From: Deinandra increscens subsp. villosa
Lineage: Eukaryota; Streptophyta; Magnoliopsida; Asterales; Asteraceae
Assembly: GCA_039602395.1 (NCBI GenBank)
Contig: JBCNJP010000010.1
Span: forward strand, 36,916,590 to 36,980,589
DNA: 64,000 nucleotides
Direction of reading: 5' to 3'
The translations under genes and the position numbers were made by a program. Of this stretch, positions 1-10,824 are shown in pieces. Numbering within the stretch: the stretch's first letter is position 1; every line of letters begins with the position of its first letter. Below the pieces are notes generated by a model. It searched no databases. It was given only the letters and a program-made list of their open reading frames with translations, and had not been told where the DNA came from.

Positions 1-414
1 AAGAGAAAAACTTTGATGGGAAAACTGACATGATTGACACTTAATAAAGCAAGTGAGTTATACCGTACAAAAGTAATAAGCATAGCGACGGTTGAATATC
101 GGAAAGGCTATATAGTCTATTAACTTGATTTGACAGAATTGTAGTTAATAAACTAGGGAGACTTGATGATACTATATAGGCGTTGAATGTGTTTCCCATC
201 CGATGCCGCCATAATTAAGTCCCATCCTAGTCTAATCTGACATGTACTATGGCATACGCAGTAAGGATGTTATATGGGCATGTGAATAGCACTTGCGGAG
301 CAAGGGCTGGATGGACGCAAGTGAATTCAAAGCCGCTTAACTCCTATAGATAGGCGATTGGTTAGCTAAGATAGAGATGTTGTCATTTTTACACCTTAAC
401 TATGTGTAATCGCA
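1..414. other. Unassigned sequence at window start
   Basis: No supportable gene is visible. Only short ORFs occur. The sequence may belong to an LTR element extending left of the window, but I recognise no terminus, primer site or coding motif. Confidence 0.4.
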
Positions 415-722
415 TGTGACATTTCTGAATAAAATCTCTCTTTCTGTTATCTTTCATTTGAATCTCCGATTCGTTCTAAGCTTCATTCATAATCACTTCA
501 TTATTACTAGAGCAAGAATTTTTGTTTCATCAAGCCCAATCCTGCATCTCCTAAGCCTAATAACAACTTAGACAAGCCCAATATCCACAACTTGTTATCT
601 AAATAAATTAAATTTGGTAAAAAAAAATAACCAACACTTAAAACTATTATAATCTAAAAATAAAAGTAATCATGTATAAGGTATAGTTAATTAAAGTATA
701 TAAACTATTGATATTCTCAACA
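415..722 (-). repeat. Copia 3' LTR, minus strand (element E)
   Basis: Read on the minus strand, the LTR begins TGTTGAGAATATC at 722, directly after a purine tract (GAGGGGGGG, complement of 723-731). TG at the start and a preceding polypurine tract are standard for a 3' LTR. The other end is approximate: a TG/CA boundary near 403-415 is plausible but no target duplication was identified. The LTR lies downstream of RNase H-like sequence on the same strand, as expected. Confidence 0.6.
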
Positions 723-731
723 CCCCCCCTC
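723..731 (-). promoter_or_regulatory. Polypurine tract of element E
   Basis: CCCCCCCTC on the plus strand is a purine tract on the minus strand abutting the LTR start at 722. It would prime plus-strand DNA synthesis during reverse transcription. Confidence 0.7.
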
Positions 732-900
732 AATTCAATATACCAAAATTATCAAACAAGCCTAAAATTTTACTCAATTTTTCATGTTGGTTTACAAACA
801 AACTTATGGTAAAGAGATCACCTGGTTAATCATTAGACTGAATACTAACAGCCTTTATTAAACCAGATGAAATCTTATCTCTTAAGAAAAACAAATCAAC

Positions 901-2154
901 CTAAAAGTGTTTGGTCCTGTCATGAAAGACAGGATTTGCTGCAATGGAGAGTGCAACATTACTATCACAAAACAAAGATACATGCAGATCAATGGAGATA
1001 TGCAACTCATTTAATAAGTTCACAATCCACATAACTTTAGTAGTTGCAACACACATTGCCCTATACTCAGCCTCTGCTGATGACCTAGAAACAATACTTT
1101 GTTTCTTACTTTTCCATGAAATCAAAGAATTCCCTATCATAACACAAAAGCCCTGTAACAGATTTTCAACTTGTCAAACATTTTGCCCAATCTGAGTTTG
1201 CAAAAGCAGTAATATTGAAATTATTTCCCTTACTAATGAGAACACCCTTTCCCGGAGCCTTTTTAAGACATCTCAAAAGTCTCAAGGCTAGTATAAGATA
1301 ATAATTAGTTGGAGAATGCATGTATTGGATTAAAAACAGAACTGCATAAGAGATATCTGGTTTAGTATGGCACAGATAAATCAATTTTCCAATAAGTTTC
1401 TGAAAACCAGTAACATTTTCTAATAAAGTAGCATAATTCTTGCAAGACTTAAAGATCACATAATGAGGCTCCAAAGGAGTATTAACTGGTTTAGATCCAG
1501 TTAGTCCAAATTCAGCAAGAAGTTCAATACATAACTTCCTTTGTGACAGATAAATTCCATTATTATTTTATTATAACTTATATTCCAAGAAAATATTTTA
1601 ACTCTCCTAAATCTTTAATCAAGAACTGTTTTCTGAGTAATACTTTAACATTATTAATATCATCAAGATTATTTCCAGTAACAACTATATAATCGACATA
1701 TACTAAGAGCACGGTAAAAACATAACATATAGATCTAAAGAATAGAGAGTAATCACATTTTCTTTGCTTAAAGCCAATTTTCACCAAAGCACCAACAAGC
1801 TTTTCATTGCACATGCGTGGAACTTGATATGTTTACAAACTCTAGTATCATTTTTTGAAAAATAACCCTCTGAAGTTTCATATAGAATCTTCATTTAAAT
1901 ATCCATATAAAAAAGCATTATTTATATCAAGTTGATATAACGGACATTTTTTTTTCAACATCCACGCTTAGTACACATCTAATGGTTACCATTTTGACAA
2001 CATGTGAGAAAGTCTCATCAAAGTCTACACCTTAAGTTTAACTATACCCTTTTGCAACTAGTCTAGCTTTATATCTCTTAGTCTCTCCAATTTGACTTAT
2101 ATTTTATCCTATACACCCATTTACATCCAATGGGTTTTCTACCGAGAGGTAAAT
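901..2154 (-). pseudogene. Ty1/copia RT-RNase H remnant, 5'-truncated
   Basis: Three consecutive minus-strand pieces follow the order of copia pol. Near 2105-2154 a short stretch reads NLPLGRKPIGCKWVYRIK, the start of the copia RT domain. At 1578-1814 the RT palm contains YVDYIVV where the family has YVDDIVV, so one of the two catalytic aspartates is replaced by tyrosine. The piece ends in GELKYFLGI. At 1166-1474 lies the RT-RNase H connection (GKLIYLCHTKPDIS...). At 901-1140 lies RNase H (SWKSKKQSIVSRSSAEAEYRA, then CDSNVAL). Frameshifts separate the pieces. The 5' side ends abruptly where a gypsy LTR starts at 2155, so gag, protease and integrase are missing. It is non-functional. Confidence 0.85.
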
Positions 2155-2471
2155 TGTGACAACCCGTAAGTCTAAAATCCCGTTTCATTACGTGCTTATT
2201 TGTTAACTGTGCATATAATCTAGGTTTGTTAACTTAGATAACGTATTATGCCAACCTCTTTATAGTCTTGACGTGACCCTACGGTAAAACGATAACCAAA
2301 CCGCCATAACCAGCAAATTAATATAGTTGTTATCGATGGAACTTCAATAATAAAATAAAATAAAAATGACATTTTTACTTATTATTTCCGCCACTCTTGT
2401 AGTATATTTAATATACATATCCACTTGCAAACTCGGACGTCTAATATTTACGTGAAAACCCAACGCGTAGA

Positions 2472-2480
2472 AAATATTAA
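2472..2480. repeat. 9-bp target duplication of MULE (left; right copy 3779-3787)
   Basis: AAATATTAA occurs immediately outside both ends of the element at 2481-3778. Nine bases is the usual Mutator-superfamily duplication length. Confidence 0.85.
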
Positions 2481-3778
2481 GAGTTAAATACGATTTGCGT
2501 CCCTATGGTTTGTCGATTTTAACCCTTTGAATCCATTTTTCATATTATTAACAAATATTGCCCGAGGTTTGCATTTTGTTGTCATTTGAGTCCTTGGGAC
2601 TAACGGGGTTAGATTTTTCTGTTAACTTTAAGGGCATATTAGTTATTTACATAGCAGAGGTTGATTATGTAAAATTATTAAGTTTAACTAATAGCAGGGG
2701 CTAGGGGCTGTTTTGTAACTTACTTAAAATAACTAAAGTTAAAAACTTAGAAATAAAAAGAGGTCCGGGAAAGAAAAAGAGTGGCTGGTGCCTTCATTAA
2801 TTCCACCGAGATAAAGAGATCGAGAGGGGCTGGGGAAGAAAGCCGGAGCTCCAGCGTCAAACATCGATCATCCATCCACCACCGTCTCCGGCGTCTACCA
2901 CTGTCATCTCCCAGCCTCATTTTCTCATTTCTTTCTCAGGAGCGGCGGGTGTTGGACCCACCTAGGGTTGACGAACTAATCAACGTCATCATCTCCGGCA
3001 TCATCACCGGTGACCTCGGCCGACCTGCTAATTTCCCCTTTGCTTCTCAGTTGCGGCGGCTGTTGGCGTATGCCTAGGGTTTCTCTTTGCCCCAATCAAA
3101 ATTTGAGATCAATAAGCTGATCCATATAAAAAAAGGAAGAAGAGGGAAGAGGCGGCTGTCAGTGGTGGCGGTCGGAGAGGCGGCGGAGGAGCGGGGGACT
3201 GTCGAGATAGCGGGACAATTGTGGGGTGAATGGGTGATAGAGGTTGCAGTGGTGGTATTAAAAAAACAATCTCGTGATGGAGTTGGTGATGATGGAGGTC
3301 GCTGTTGGTGGAGTTGGTGATGATGGAGGTTGCGGTGGTGCAATGACGGTGATGGTGGTCGCCGTCTCAGAACCAATGTAGATGGGGAACGACGACGTGG
3401 TGGTGGTGGGAATGTAGATGGTGGTTGCCGGCGTAATCAAATGGTGGTGGTGGCAGTCTTGGATGAAGAAGGGGAACCAGGGGGTTGAACTTTTTTTTTT
3501 GTTATTTTTTATCTTTAATTGAATTATAAAAATAGTCCTCTAATTTTGGATACTTATATAAATAGCCACTCATAAGTAAAATGACTAAAATATCCCTTTC
3601 ACTTAACAGAAAAAATCTAACTCCGTTAGGCCCAAGGACTCAATTGGCAACGATATGAAAACATAGGTTTCAATTTGTTAAGAAAAACAACCATGAGGCG
3701 ATATTTGTTAATAATATGAAAAATAGACTTAAAGAGTTAAAATCGCCAAACCATAGGAATGCAAATCGTATTTAACTC
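2481..3778. mobile_element. Mutator-like element with long TIRs, possible Pack-MULE
   Basis: The ends are inverted repeats of roughly 170-215 bp starting GAGTTAAATACGATTTGC. The left arm runs 2481 to about 2690 and the right arm about 3560 to 3778. They are flanked by a perfect 9-bp duplication. Long TIRs with a 9-bp duplication are diagnostic of Mutator-like elements. No transposase is visible. The interior (about 2770-3480) is much more GC-rich than its surroundings and contains ORFs of up to 98 codons. Such interiors in MULEs often derive from captured host gene pieces, but I do not recognise the source. Confidence 0.85.
2781..3480 (+). other. GC-rich interior of the MULE, possible captured gene sequence
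   Basis: An ORF at 2781-3077 (98 codons, beginning MAGAFINSTEIKRSRGAGEE) shows no domain I recognise. It is followed by a GGT/GAT-rich segment (3240-3460) with short direct repeats near 3285-3340. Composition differs from the AT-rich LTR around it. It could be a captured promoter or 5' UTR, exon pieces, or only low-complexity filler. Confidence 0.4.
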
Positions 3779-4454
3779 AAATATTAACCATTTTGTCTAA
3801 AAACTTAACCGTTTTCATTAAATAATTATTTAACGTGTTGTATGACGTTTTAAATAAAATTAAAATATTTTTATCTAGACTTTACTATAGATCATCATCT
3901 GTGTTAAAATCTCGAATCCAAAACTCACAATCATTTTTCACTCGTTAATCGCATTCGTTCGCAATTAAAAACCGAACCAAACCGCTCCGCTTTCTAGTAA
4001 ACCAACCCGTCACTTTTGTATGGTTTGCATGTAACCAAACCGACCACCACCCGACCCCGTCCACTCGACGTCACCGCCAGCCACCACCTTCGGCCACCCT
4101 CACCACCGCCGCCACCATGCAAGCTGGCCCCACCCCCATGCAAGTCAACCACCACCATCCTCTACACCATACTTCATCATCACCCTTCTCATTCAACCAC
4201 CAAACACTCAACCTATCACCTCACCACCATCTCTTTGACCCGACCGCCCCCCTCCTCCCCTCTCCCTCTCGATCACGTAACACACACACCCATACACACA
4301 CACACCACACTTATTCTTCTTATCAAGAAAACACTCAAACACTCTTGCTCTCTCTCACAAACCCAAACCCAAACCCGTAACCCTCCCCTCCCCTCCCCTT
4401 GAACTGGTTTCGAACCCACACCCAAACACCCCCTCTTAGTCTCTCTTTCTCTCA

Positions 4455-4462
4455 TATATAAA
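4455..4462 (+). promoter_or_regulatory. TATA box of LTR-M
   Basis: TATATAAA lies about 45 bases upstream of a pyrimidine-rich stretch and about 220 bases upstream of a GTAAGT-like donor, a layout seen in large gypsy LTR promoters. Confidence 0.6.
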
Positions 4463-5395
4463 CATCCTAACACACACCCTCCCTCATTTCTACAAACCCT
4501 AATCAAGAGAAAGCTCCACCACCTCTCTTCTCCCTCCCCAACCTCATAGCTCTATCTCTCTACTCTCTCTCTCTAGTTTTCGACCAAGAACAAGCAAGGA
4601 GAAGGAGTCCCAAGTCATCATCAAGCATCATCTTCACCATTTCATCCCTTTTTCTTGAAAATCTTTCAAGATCAAGTAAGTTTTATGGTTTCCTTTTATA
4701 TTCATCTTGATAGATCATGTATCGTTGCTCACTTCTATGATCCATTCACTCCTATGACAATTCTTGAGGTCCATGATGATCCTTAGTTGATAAAAGTCTA
4801 GAAATCACTTAATCTTTGTTAATCTTGGATAATGATGTTAGTTTACTAACTAGTTTTAACATAAGAACTTGTTTCCCATGATTTGATGATATTCTATGCC
4901 TTAGATTATGTTTGTAGATGTTATAATACCTAAACATTGGAATCCATGGCCTTAGAAATGCTAAACACCACTTAAACCATGTTTAATGTGCTTAACTTCA
5001 CTAGGTTTTTGACCAAAAACTCAAGATCCATTTTGGACAGATCCGAAACCTTAGGGTCTCATTTTGGCACTTTTAAAACAACTTTTGTGTAGACACTTTG
5101 CTTGGAAATGAACCTAAGTACTCCTAAATTGTAAAACATAAGCCGAAAAACCCTAAAAAAGACCGCTCGGGCCAACTCCGAATTTTCAGAATGTTTAGAC
5201 TTCATAACAGTAGACTTAGACCTATTAATGAGTGGTAAAAGTTGGCTAAAAATATCCTAAATTGTAACATTTTCAAAATACCCGGTTGAGAAACCCGACC
5301 CATTTTGAACTTTCACAATTTACCGATTTGCAAGTTATTGCAAACCGGAAGAATTTTCAGGTATTAATACCCTAACTAATGGATCTAAATGATTT

Positions 5396-5400
5396 ATAAT
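5396..5400. repeat. Copia-A target duplication ATAAT (right copy 22470-22474)
   Basis: ATAAT sits directly before the 5' LTR and again directly after the 3' LTR. In the inverted LTR-G copy near 43460-43475 the sequence has a single ATAAT and no insertion. Confidence 0.95.
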
Positions 5401-5769
5401 TGTTAGAGCATATTTCTATGCTACAATGTGTCTCGTGTATTGTATCTAGATCATAGTGAGTCTGTGAGTTGTAGTGGCAATATCAATGGTGCCGTACCAT
5501 ATGGTACGCCGTACCATTTGGTACGCCCGTACCAAATGGTCCGCCAGTTGGTACGCAAGCCAGTTTGTCACTAACTATAAATACCATGTGTTAGAATGAT
5601 AGCTTAACACTTCTGTCATTTCTACACCTTTACTGTGTGTTCTAGAGAGAGAAACCAGAGAGAGTTCTTCTTGTAATCTTGTGTGATCAATAAGAAATCT
5701 CTTATTTATATCTCGTGTTCATTACATTGATCAAAGCATGCACTAGTAAGATCATATCTCGGTTTTACA
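5401..5769 (+). repeat. Copia-A 5' LTR
   Basis: TGTTAGAGCA...GGTTTTACA, 369 bp. A cluster of GGTAC/GTACC-type motifs at 5490-5565 precedes a TATA box (TATAAATA, 5576-5583). Confidence 0.95.
5576..5583 (+). promoter_or_regulatory. TATA box in Copia-A 5' LTR
   Basis: TATAAATA lies just downstream of the GGTACG motif cluster. The same site is present at 22285-22292 in the 3' LTR. Confidence 0.7.
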
Positions 5770-5771
5770 AG

Positions 5772-5783
5772 TGGTATCAGAGC
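5772..5783 (+). promoter_or_regulatory. Copia-A primer-binding site
   Basis: TGGTATCAGAGC, two bases after the LTR, is complementary to the 3' end of plant initiator methionine tRNA. Confidence 0.95.
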
Positions 5784-5997
5784 ATTTGGTTGCTCTACTA
5801 CTGTGTTTTTTATCAAATTTCGGATTTCTAGAGTGAGAAAGTGTGGGTTTTCTTCGTTTTTCATCAAATTTTTCCAATTCCGAGTGTTTCTGAGGTAAAA
5901 AATGATTTCTGAGTGTTCCTAGTGAGTTTTCGCACCTTTCTGAAGCAAATTCCAGTACAAATTGTCAAAATTCGCGAAAATCCGTCGAATTCAGCGT

Positions 5998-6140
5998 GGT
6001 ACGCTTCTGGTCCGCCTCAAGAACATCTAGTCCGCTAGGCAATCTTCAAGTCTGGTCCGTGGCAGTTATTTTTTGGTCTGTCGTACCATTTTGGTCCGCC
6101 GTACCATTTCTGGTCCGCTGAATCTGGTCCGCTGGCAGTT
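5998..6140 (+). repeat. Motif array in Copia-A leader (TGGTCCG/GGTACG)
   Basis: About ten copies of TGGTCCG- or GGTACG-like words lie between the primer site and gag. The same words are clustered in the LTR upstream of its TATA box. Confidence 0.75.
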
Positions 6141-6312
6141 TCTTAAAAGTGTCATAAGTTTTGCATCGTAAATCGCTACGAGAGCCATAAGTACTCAAAT
6201 CGATCGTCTTGACGAGCTCTACATTGTTCGTTCAGAGTTGATTTTCAAAATCAAATTCTCACATCTTCGTTTTTGAGTTCAAAATTTTTGAAATCTCATT
6301 TTTGGTGGAAAA

Positions 6313-7440
6313 ATGTATGATTTTCAAGCATTTGCGGCTATGCAAAGCACGGTACAAGCTATATTCAGTTTTAATTATGAAATAGGAACAAGTTAGAAAG
6401 TTCCTAAGCTGTTAAAGTTGGAAGATTATCAAAATTGGAAGCAACGATTTTCTGCATACATCAGCACAAATGATATTGATTTATGGATTCCGATTCGAAA
6501 GTTGTATGTACGTCCAACTGAAAATGGAGAGTATAAGGAACTTCAAGATTTTGATGGTGATGAAAGAAAAAGTTATGAACGTGAACAAAAGGTTTATGGT
6601 TATCTTACCATGGCTTTACCTACCGAGTTGTTGCATCAATTCAGCACATGCAAGAAAGCTAAACAGTTGTGGGATGCTCTATCTGCTCGATGTGAAGGAA
6701 ATGACCGATATAAGAAGAGTAGACGAAAAGTGTTGAACAAGGAATTTGAAAATTTTCAACAGTATGAAAAATAAAATATTTCAGCTCTTGTTTCAAGGTT
6801 TTCACATCTGATTAGTGAGATGAAAGTGGTTAAAATTATGTGTTGTTGCTTACTCATGACAAAGAATACTATGCATTATCATTTCATGATTTAACTGGAA
6901 AGCTTCAGGCTAGAGAAATGGAAATGATGACATCAAATAAATCAACTGCAGAATCCGGAATTGTATCATGGTCAAAATTCTGCAAGTATCAATGCAAAGT
7001 CTAAATCATCTAGTTTTGGTTCATCAAATCCACCTCAAATAGCGTTTGTTGCTGGTCATGGATCAGGAAATTCTGAAAATTCATCAAGAGGATGTAAGTT
7101 CACTGTTCCAAATAATTCAAGTCAGATTTCGTTTTCTGCAAAAACACCTGATGAACATTTGGCATTGATTTCGGCTTTATTATCTTCATATTATGGATTG
7201 CTGAATGGTGGTTTGACAACATCTAATCTGATTGAAGAAGATTTTGATCAGATCGATCTGGATAATCTTGAACAAATGGATATTAATTGGCAACTTGCAA
7301 TGCTAGCTCAACGAGTCAAAAGATTCAAGAAGAAGACAGGATTTCAAAGCTTAAATCCGGATGGCAAGGTTCGCATAGATAAATCGAAGGCAAAATGCTT
7401 CAAATGTTCTAATTTTGGACATTTTGCTCGTGAATGTTAA
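6313..7440 (+). pseudogene. Copia-A gag (UBN2-type) with first zinc knuckle, broken
   Basis: The start is ATG at 6313 (MYDFQAFAAMQ). A TAG interrupts the frame near 6394, where related Copia-C has a glutamine codon CAG, consistent with C-to-T decay. The gag core follows at 6418-6774 (DYQNWKQRFSAYI; CEGNDRYKKSRRKVLNKEF). A degenerate stretch lies at 6775-6960, then the gag C-terminal half at 6961-7440. The knuckle CX2CX4HX4C (CFKCSNFGHFAREC) occupies 7396-7437 and is followed at once by TAA, created by an extra base. The product would form the virus-like particle and bind element RNA. As it stands it cannot be translated as one protein. Confidence 0.85.
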
Positions 7441-8255
7441 AATCAACTGCTTCTTCATCAAATTCTCCAACAACTTTAGTTTCTCAAGTTGATAAACAAT
7501 ATAACTGGGGGCGCACTTCTGATGATTCACATTCCATTGCTTTAACAGCTATTACTTTGAAAGATGGCTATGATTGGGCTACCGACTGCAATGATGAGTC
7601 TGCATGGACTGCCCCATCTGCAATGATTGCTCAAATTATACATAGTGATGATGACGAAGAAGTAACTGATTCTGAATCTGAAATAAGTGGTTCTGAAAAT
7701 AGTGGCTATGAATCGGTTTGTGAGTTTTGTTCTCAGAAAGACAAGAAGATTCAAGGATTGGTAAAAGAAAATGAGTTGTTGGTTACTGAAAATAAAAGAA
7801 AGATAGAAGAGTTAGAAGGTGAACATAAAAAGTTGGGAGATCTAATTCAAGAATTGTCCTCTCAAAAAGCGAAGTTTTCAGATTTTCAGGCAGAGGTTGT
7901 TGAGAAAGAATTGAAATTTCAAAGTATTGAAAAAGAGTTTGAACAGAAAATTAAAAAATTATCTGAAGACAATGTTGACTTAGTTAAGGAAGTTGAGAAA
8001 TGGAAGGCAGAAGCTGAGGATGCTGCAAATGATTTTAATAATTTGTTTGAAAAGTCCAAGATTAAACTTGATTTACTTACCAATGCTTCTGATGACTTGG
8101 TTGCTAAAATTGAAGCATATCAGCTTGATATGGAGAAGTTGTTAGATGAGAAATGGGAATTGGCAAGAGTGAACAAATTGCAAAATGCAAATTTGGATAT
8201 TCAAAAACGCAATGAAGATAAGTTGGAGAAGGAATTGTGGGCTGGATTAGATTAG
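7434..8255 (+). pseudogene. Copia-A gag extension, coiled-coil region
   Basis: A 273-codon open stretch, out of frame by one base with the knuckle. It opens with a Ser/Thr-rich segment and SQVDKQYNWG, which matches SQEDKTYNWG in Copia-C. An acidic patch (SDDDEEVTDSESEISGSE) follows, then about 150 residues of heptad-like Lys/Glu/Leu sequence typical of a coiled coil. SIRE-lineage gag proteins carry such extensions and they are thought to aid particle assembly. It ends in TAG at 8253. Confidence 0.75.
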
Positions 8256-8380
8256 TTGAGGTTGCAAAAGTATGAAACTAATAAAGTGGCAAAGAAGTTG
8301 ATTGCAACGGAAAAAGAGTTGGCTGAAGCTCAACAAAGAGTTCTGGTTTAAAGATTGAAGTCATTGATTCAAAACGTCTT

Positions 8381-9461
8381 TTGAACAATGTTACTAATTC
8401 TCAATCTTTTACAAGTTTTCTAGCCACAGATAAAAATTTTGAGAAAATGTTTAACAAAACAGTTTCACCACCAGGAAGTCTCAAAGAAGGTGTTAATGAT
8501 TTGAAGGAAAAAGAAGAAACTGGTGATTATTCTGAATTTGTTGATAAGAAATCTGATGGGGGAAAGGTTGTGAAGTCACAGAAAGATCAGAAAGATGAAA
8601 CGGTTGTGTTTGCTTCTACGTCTACTAAAGAAGAGAAATCAGCAAGTTCAACTGAGAAGACTGCTATTGATGAAAGGTTTTTCTATGACCAAAAGAACGT
8701 TAAAGCAGTGAAAGCTGAGTTTTCGCGTCTTGAAAAGAACGGACATAAATCTTCTGGTTCTGAAGAAAAGGTTTCGGGTAAACATGTTGGGTTGGGTTTT
8801 AAGACCAAGAATGTTAAAGTTGATGGGTCTCAAGGTTCAAAACAACAAAATTTGAAGCAAGTCAAGCTGAAACAAGTCAAGAAAGATGTTTTTAAAGCTG
8901 ACAAGGTTTAACCCAAGAGGTTTTACAAACTCAAGGGTTCGGAACAAATATTTTCTGATAAAGAATTTCCACTCCATTGTGTGGATGCTCAGAAAATTGC
9001 CGAAGTTTTTGTCAAGAATGTTGATCTGAAGAGCAAGAAGCCACAAGTTGCTACATATTCTTCTGGAGGATCAAATTCTGCTTCCAAAAGCCCGACATCA
9101 AAATGGGCTCATGATCATCAGTATCTGGTATGTGATTCTATCTATGATCATTTTGGAGATATTAATTGTTGTGAAGCTTTGCAGAGACCAAAGCGGAAAA
9201 ATGTAAACAATCGTTTGTGTTACAATTGCGAAAAAAGGGCATATGGCACAAGATTGTCATGTCACTGCTGCTTCTAGTTCAAGGAAAAGACAGGTTCCTT
9301 ATGTTGGTAAATCTGCCAAATACAAATTTGTTGATGAATATGGTAGAGTATTTGATAAATTTCAACCGCCATATTTTAAACATCCAAGAAGGTTTTTACC
9401 TAAATTTCAAAATGATTCATATGTCGGTTGTTTGTCACAATGTACTGTGACAGGTTCATAA
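8381..9461 (+). pseudogene. Copia-A gag C-terminal region with second zinc knuckle, frameshifted
   Basis: A Lys/Ser-rich open stretch at 8381-8911 is followed by a stop and by 8981-9277. At 9217-9262 a second CCHC knuckle can be read only across a frame change: CYNCEK in one frame and HMAQDC in another, with a run of A residues at 9232-9237 as the likely slip site. The tail to 9461 (VPYVGKSAKYKFVDEYGRVF...) resembles the spacer that normally precedes protease in SIRE elements. Protease does not follow, so the rest of pol has been lost from this copy or from its ancestor. Confidence 0.7.
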
Positions 9462-9772
9462 GATACTGATTTACCAAAATAACAAATTTGGAAACCTAAA
9501 GTGGTTTCAAAAGGAAACCAAGACACTGGTCGACCAGAAGCGATTCGCTTCGGGTCATTTATAAAGTAACGTGTTTGACCAGTGTGCAGGTACTTCTAGA
9601 AGACCTATCAGTGATTGAAAAGTTGCTGATGGAGAAGTATTGTGCTGATTTAAGTTAAATTACATGTGCCATCAAATTTCAAAAATTCAAATTTTTCTGA
9701 AATCTAAATCGGGAAGATATCAATGTCGAAAGGTCAATTTTCTTTCTTTAATGCTTTTTGTGTTCGTAGTTT

Positions 9773-9784
9773 AGGGGGAGAAAA
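9773..9784 (+). promoter_or_regulatory. Internal polypurine tract-like site, Copia-A
   Basis: AGGGGGAGAAAA matches the core of the terminal tract at 22099-22109. A second internal copy is at 21923-21932. Repeated polypurine tracts are reported for Sireviruses. Confidence 0.65.
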
Positions 9785-10204
9785 TTGAAAATACCAAAAA
9801 TAGTGTCTTTGTGTATTTAAAATGAAAATTAAAAAATAGAGTTTTCATTTATAAAAGGGAGAAAAAGAGAAAAATACAAAAACATCAAAAAATAGAAAAA
9901 TACAAAAACATTAAAAAATGAGAAATTGTATCTGACATAATTGGGAAATGATGATACATTGGCTTACGTGTCTGACTCATGGATAAAATAGATGAAAAAG
10001 CCATAAGATCATTGTTCGATGTGCTTGGTAGGCTCGACATTAAATCAGAAAGTATTCAAATGTGATATTCATTAAATACTAATGCTTGACCAAGTGGACA
10101 ACATCTTGAAGCGTATCTTAAGATATTGAATAAAGATGTGTGAAAAGGAAAAAAATGAGAAGTCATTGTGTATACATGTGTTCATTTTGCAAAGATTATA
10201 AACT

Positions 10205-10455
10205 TGTTTGATTTTTCTTATTTTGTCAAACGATCGGACTTTCTCTACGTGTCCACAAGACCGACCTGATTGTTGTTCGTTTCATGTTCTGCTTTATTTT
10301 CTTTGGTGTTTCGTATAACTCATCGGACTTTCTCTGTGTATACGGAAGTATCGACCTGATTGTTGTTGAGTTATACAATTTCAACTTGTTTTATTTTCTT
10401 ATTTTGTTAAAACCAAGGCCTTATCTGCGTATCGAAATAACGACTTTAAGGTAGA
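10205..10455 (+). repeat. Three hairpin-like modules in Copia-A 3' region
   Basis: Each module has a TCGGACTTTCTC-like left half and a CGACCTGATTGTTGTT-like right half inside short inverted repeats. The second module has a perfect 10-bp pair, GTATAACTCA (10313-10322) with TGAGTTATAC (10367-10376). The first has AAACGA (10228-10233) with TCGTTT (10277-10282). The third (10388-10455) is more diverged. Confidence 0.7.
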
Positions 10456-10824
10456 CGATTTAACATTCTGATTTCTTTTTGCATGGAACACAGTTGACTA
10501 TATCATAAATACAATCATTATGTGATTTAATCAGAAATGAAATCACAAAGTGTGATATAAAAAGTAAATGCATATCTGAGTATGTCTAATAGTGTGGGGT
10601 ACACTGGTCAAAGCAAATCTAATCAATACAATAACATATCCAGATGTTATGAGTATGATTGTGCCTGTGTTTAAGATGGACAAATTATACCTATACCAGT
10701 AATCGACTTGACTTATGTGCTGAAGTAAGTGAAATTTAAGTGTAGTTCAGCATGTTATGTTCAATATGATCCCAAGTTGTGATCTTTCTCGCAAAAGACA
10801 AAAATAGTGTCTGATTCTGTATTG

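Larger units (their letters stand above)
2155..5395 (+). mobile_element. Gypsy LTR sequence (LTR-M), 5' portion
   Basis: It begins TGTGACAACCCG, a typical start for large Tekay-type LTRs, directly against the copia RT remnant. Within it are a C/A-rich promoter-proximal segment (4016-4440), a TATA box (4455-4462), a CT-rich leader (4500-4580) and a possible splice donor after 4675 (CAAGTAAGTTT). From about 5281 onward it is collinear with the inverted LTR-G copy at 43400-43595, so 5281-5395 belongs to LTR-G. Upstream of 5281 the two copies no longer align clearly by eye. Whether 2155-5280 is the same LTR or a different one is unresolved. Confidence 0.6.

Noticed and set aside
4016..4402. 128-codon ORF rich in His, Pro and Thr
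   Set aside because: It is a translation of a C/A-rich low-complexity promoter segment in an LTR. Overlapping frames are equally open and no domain is present.
5772..5783. TGGTATCAGAGC sites considered as tRNA genes
   Set aside because: Only the 3'-end complement of initiator-Met tRNA is present, directly behind LTRs. These are primer-binding sites.
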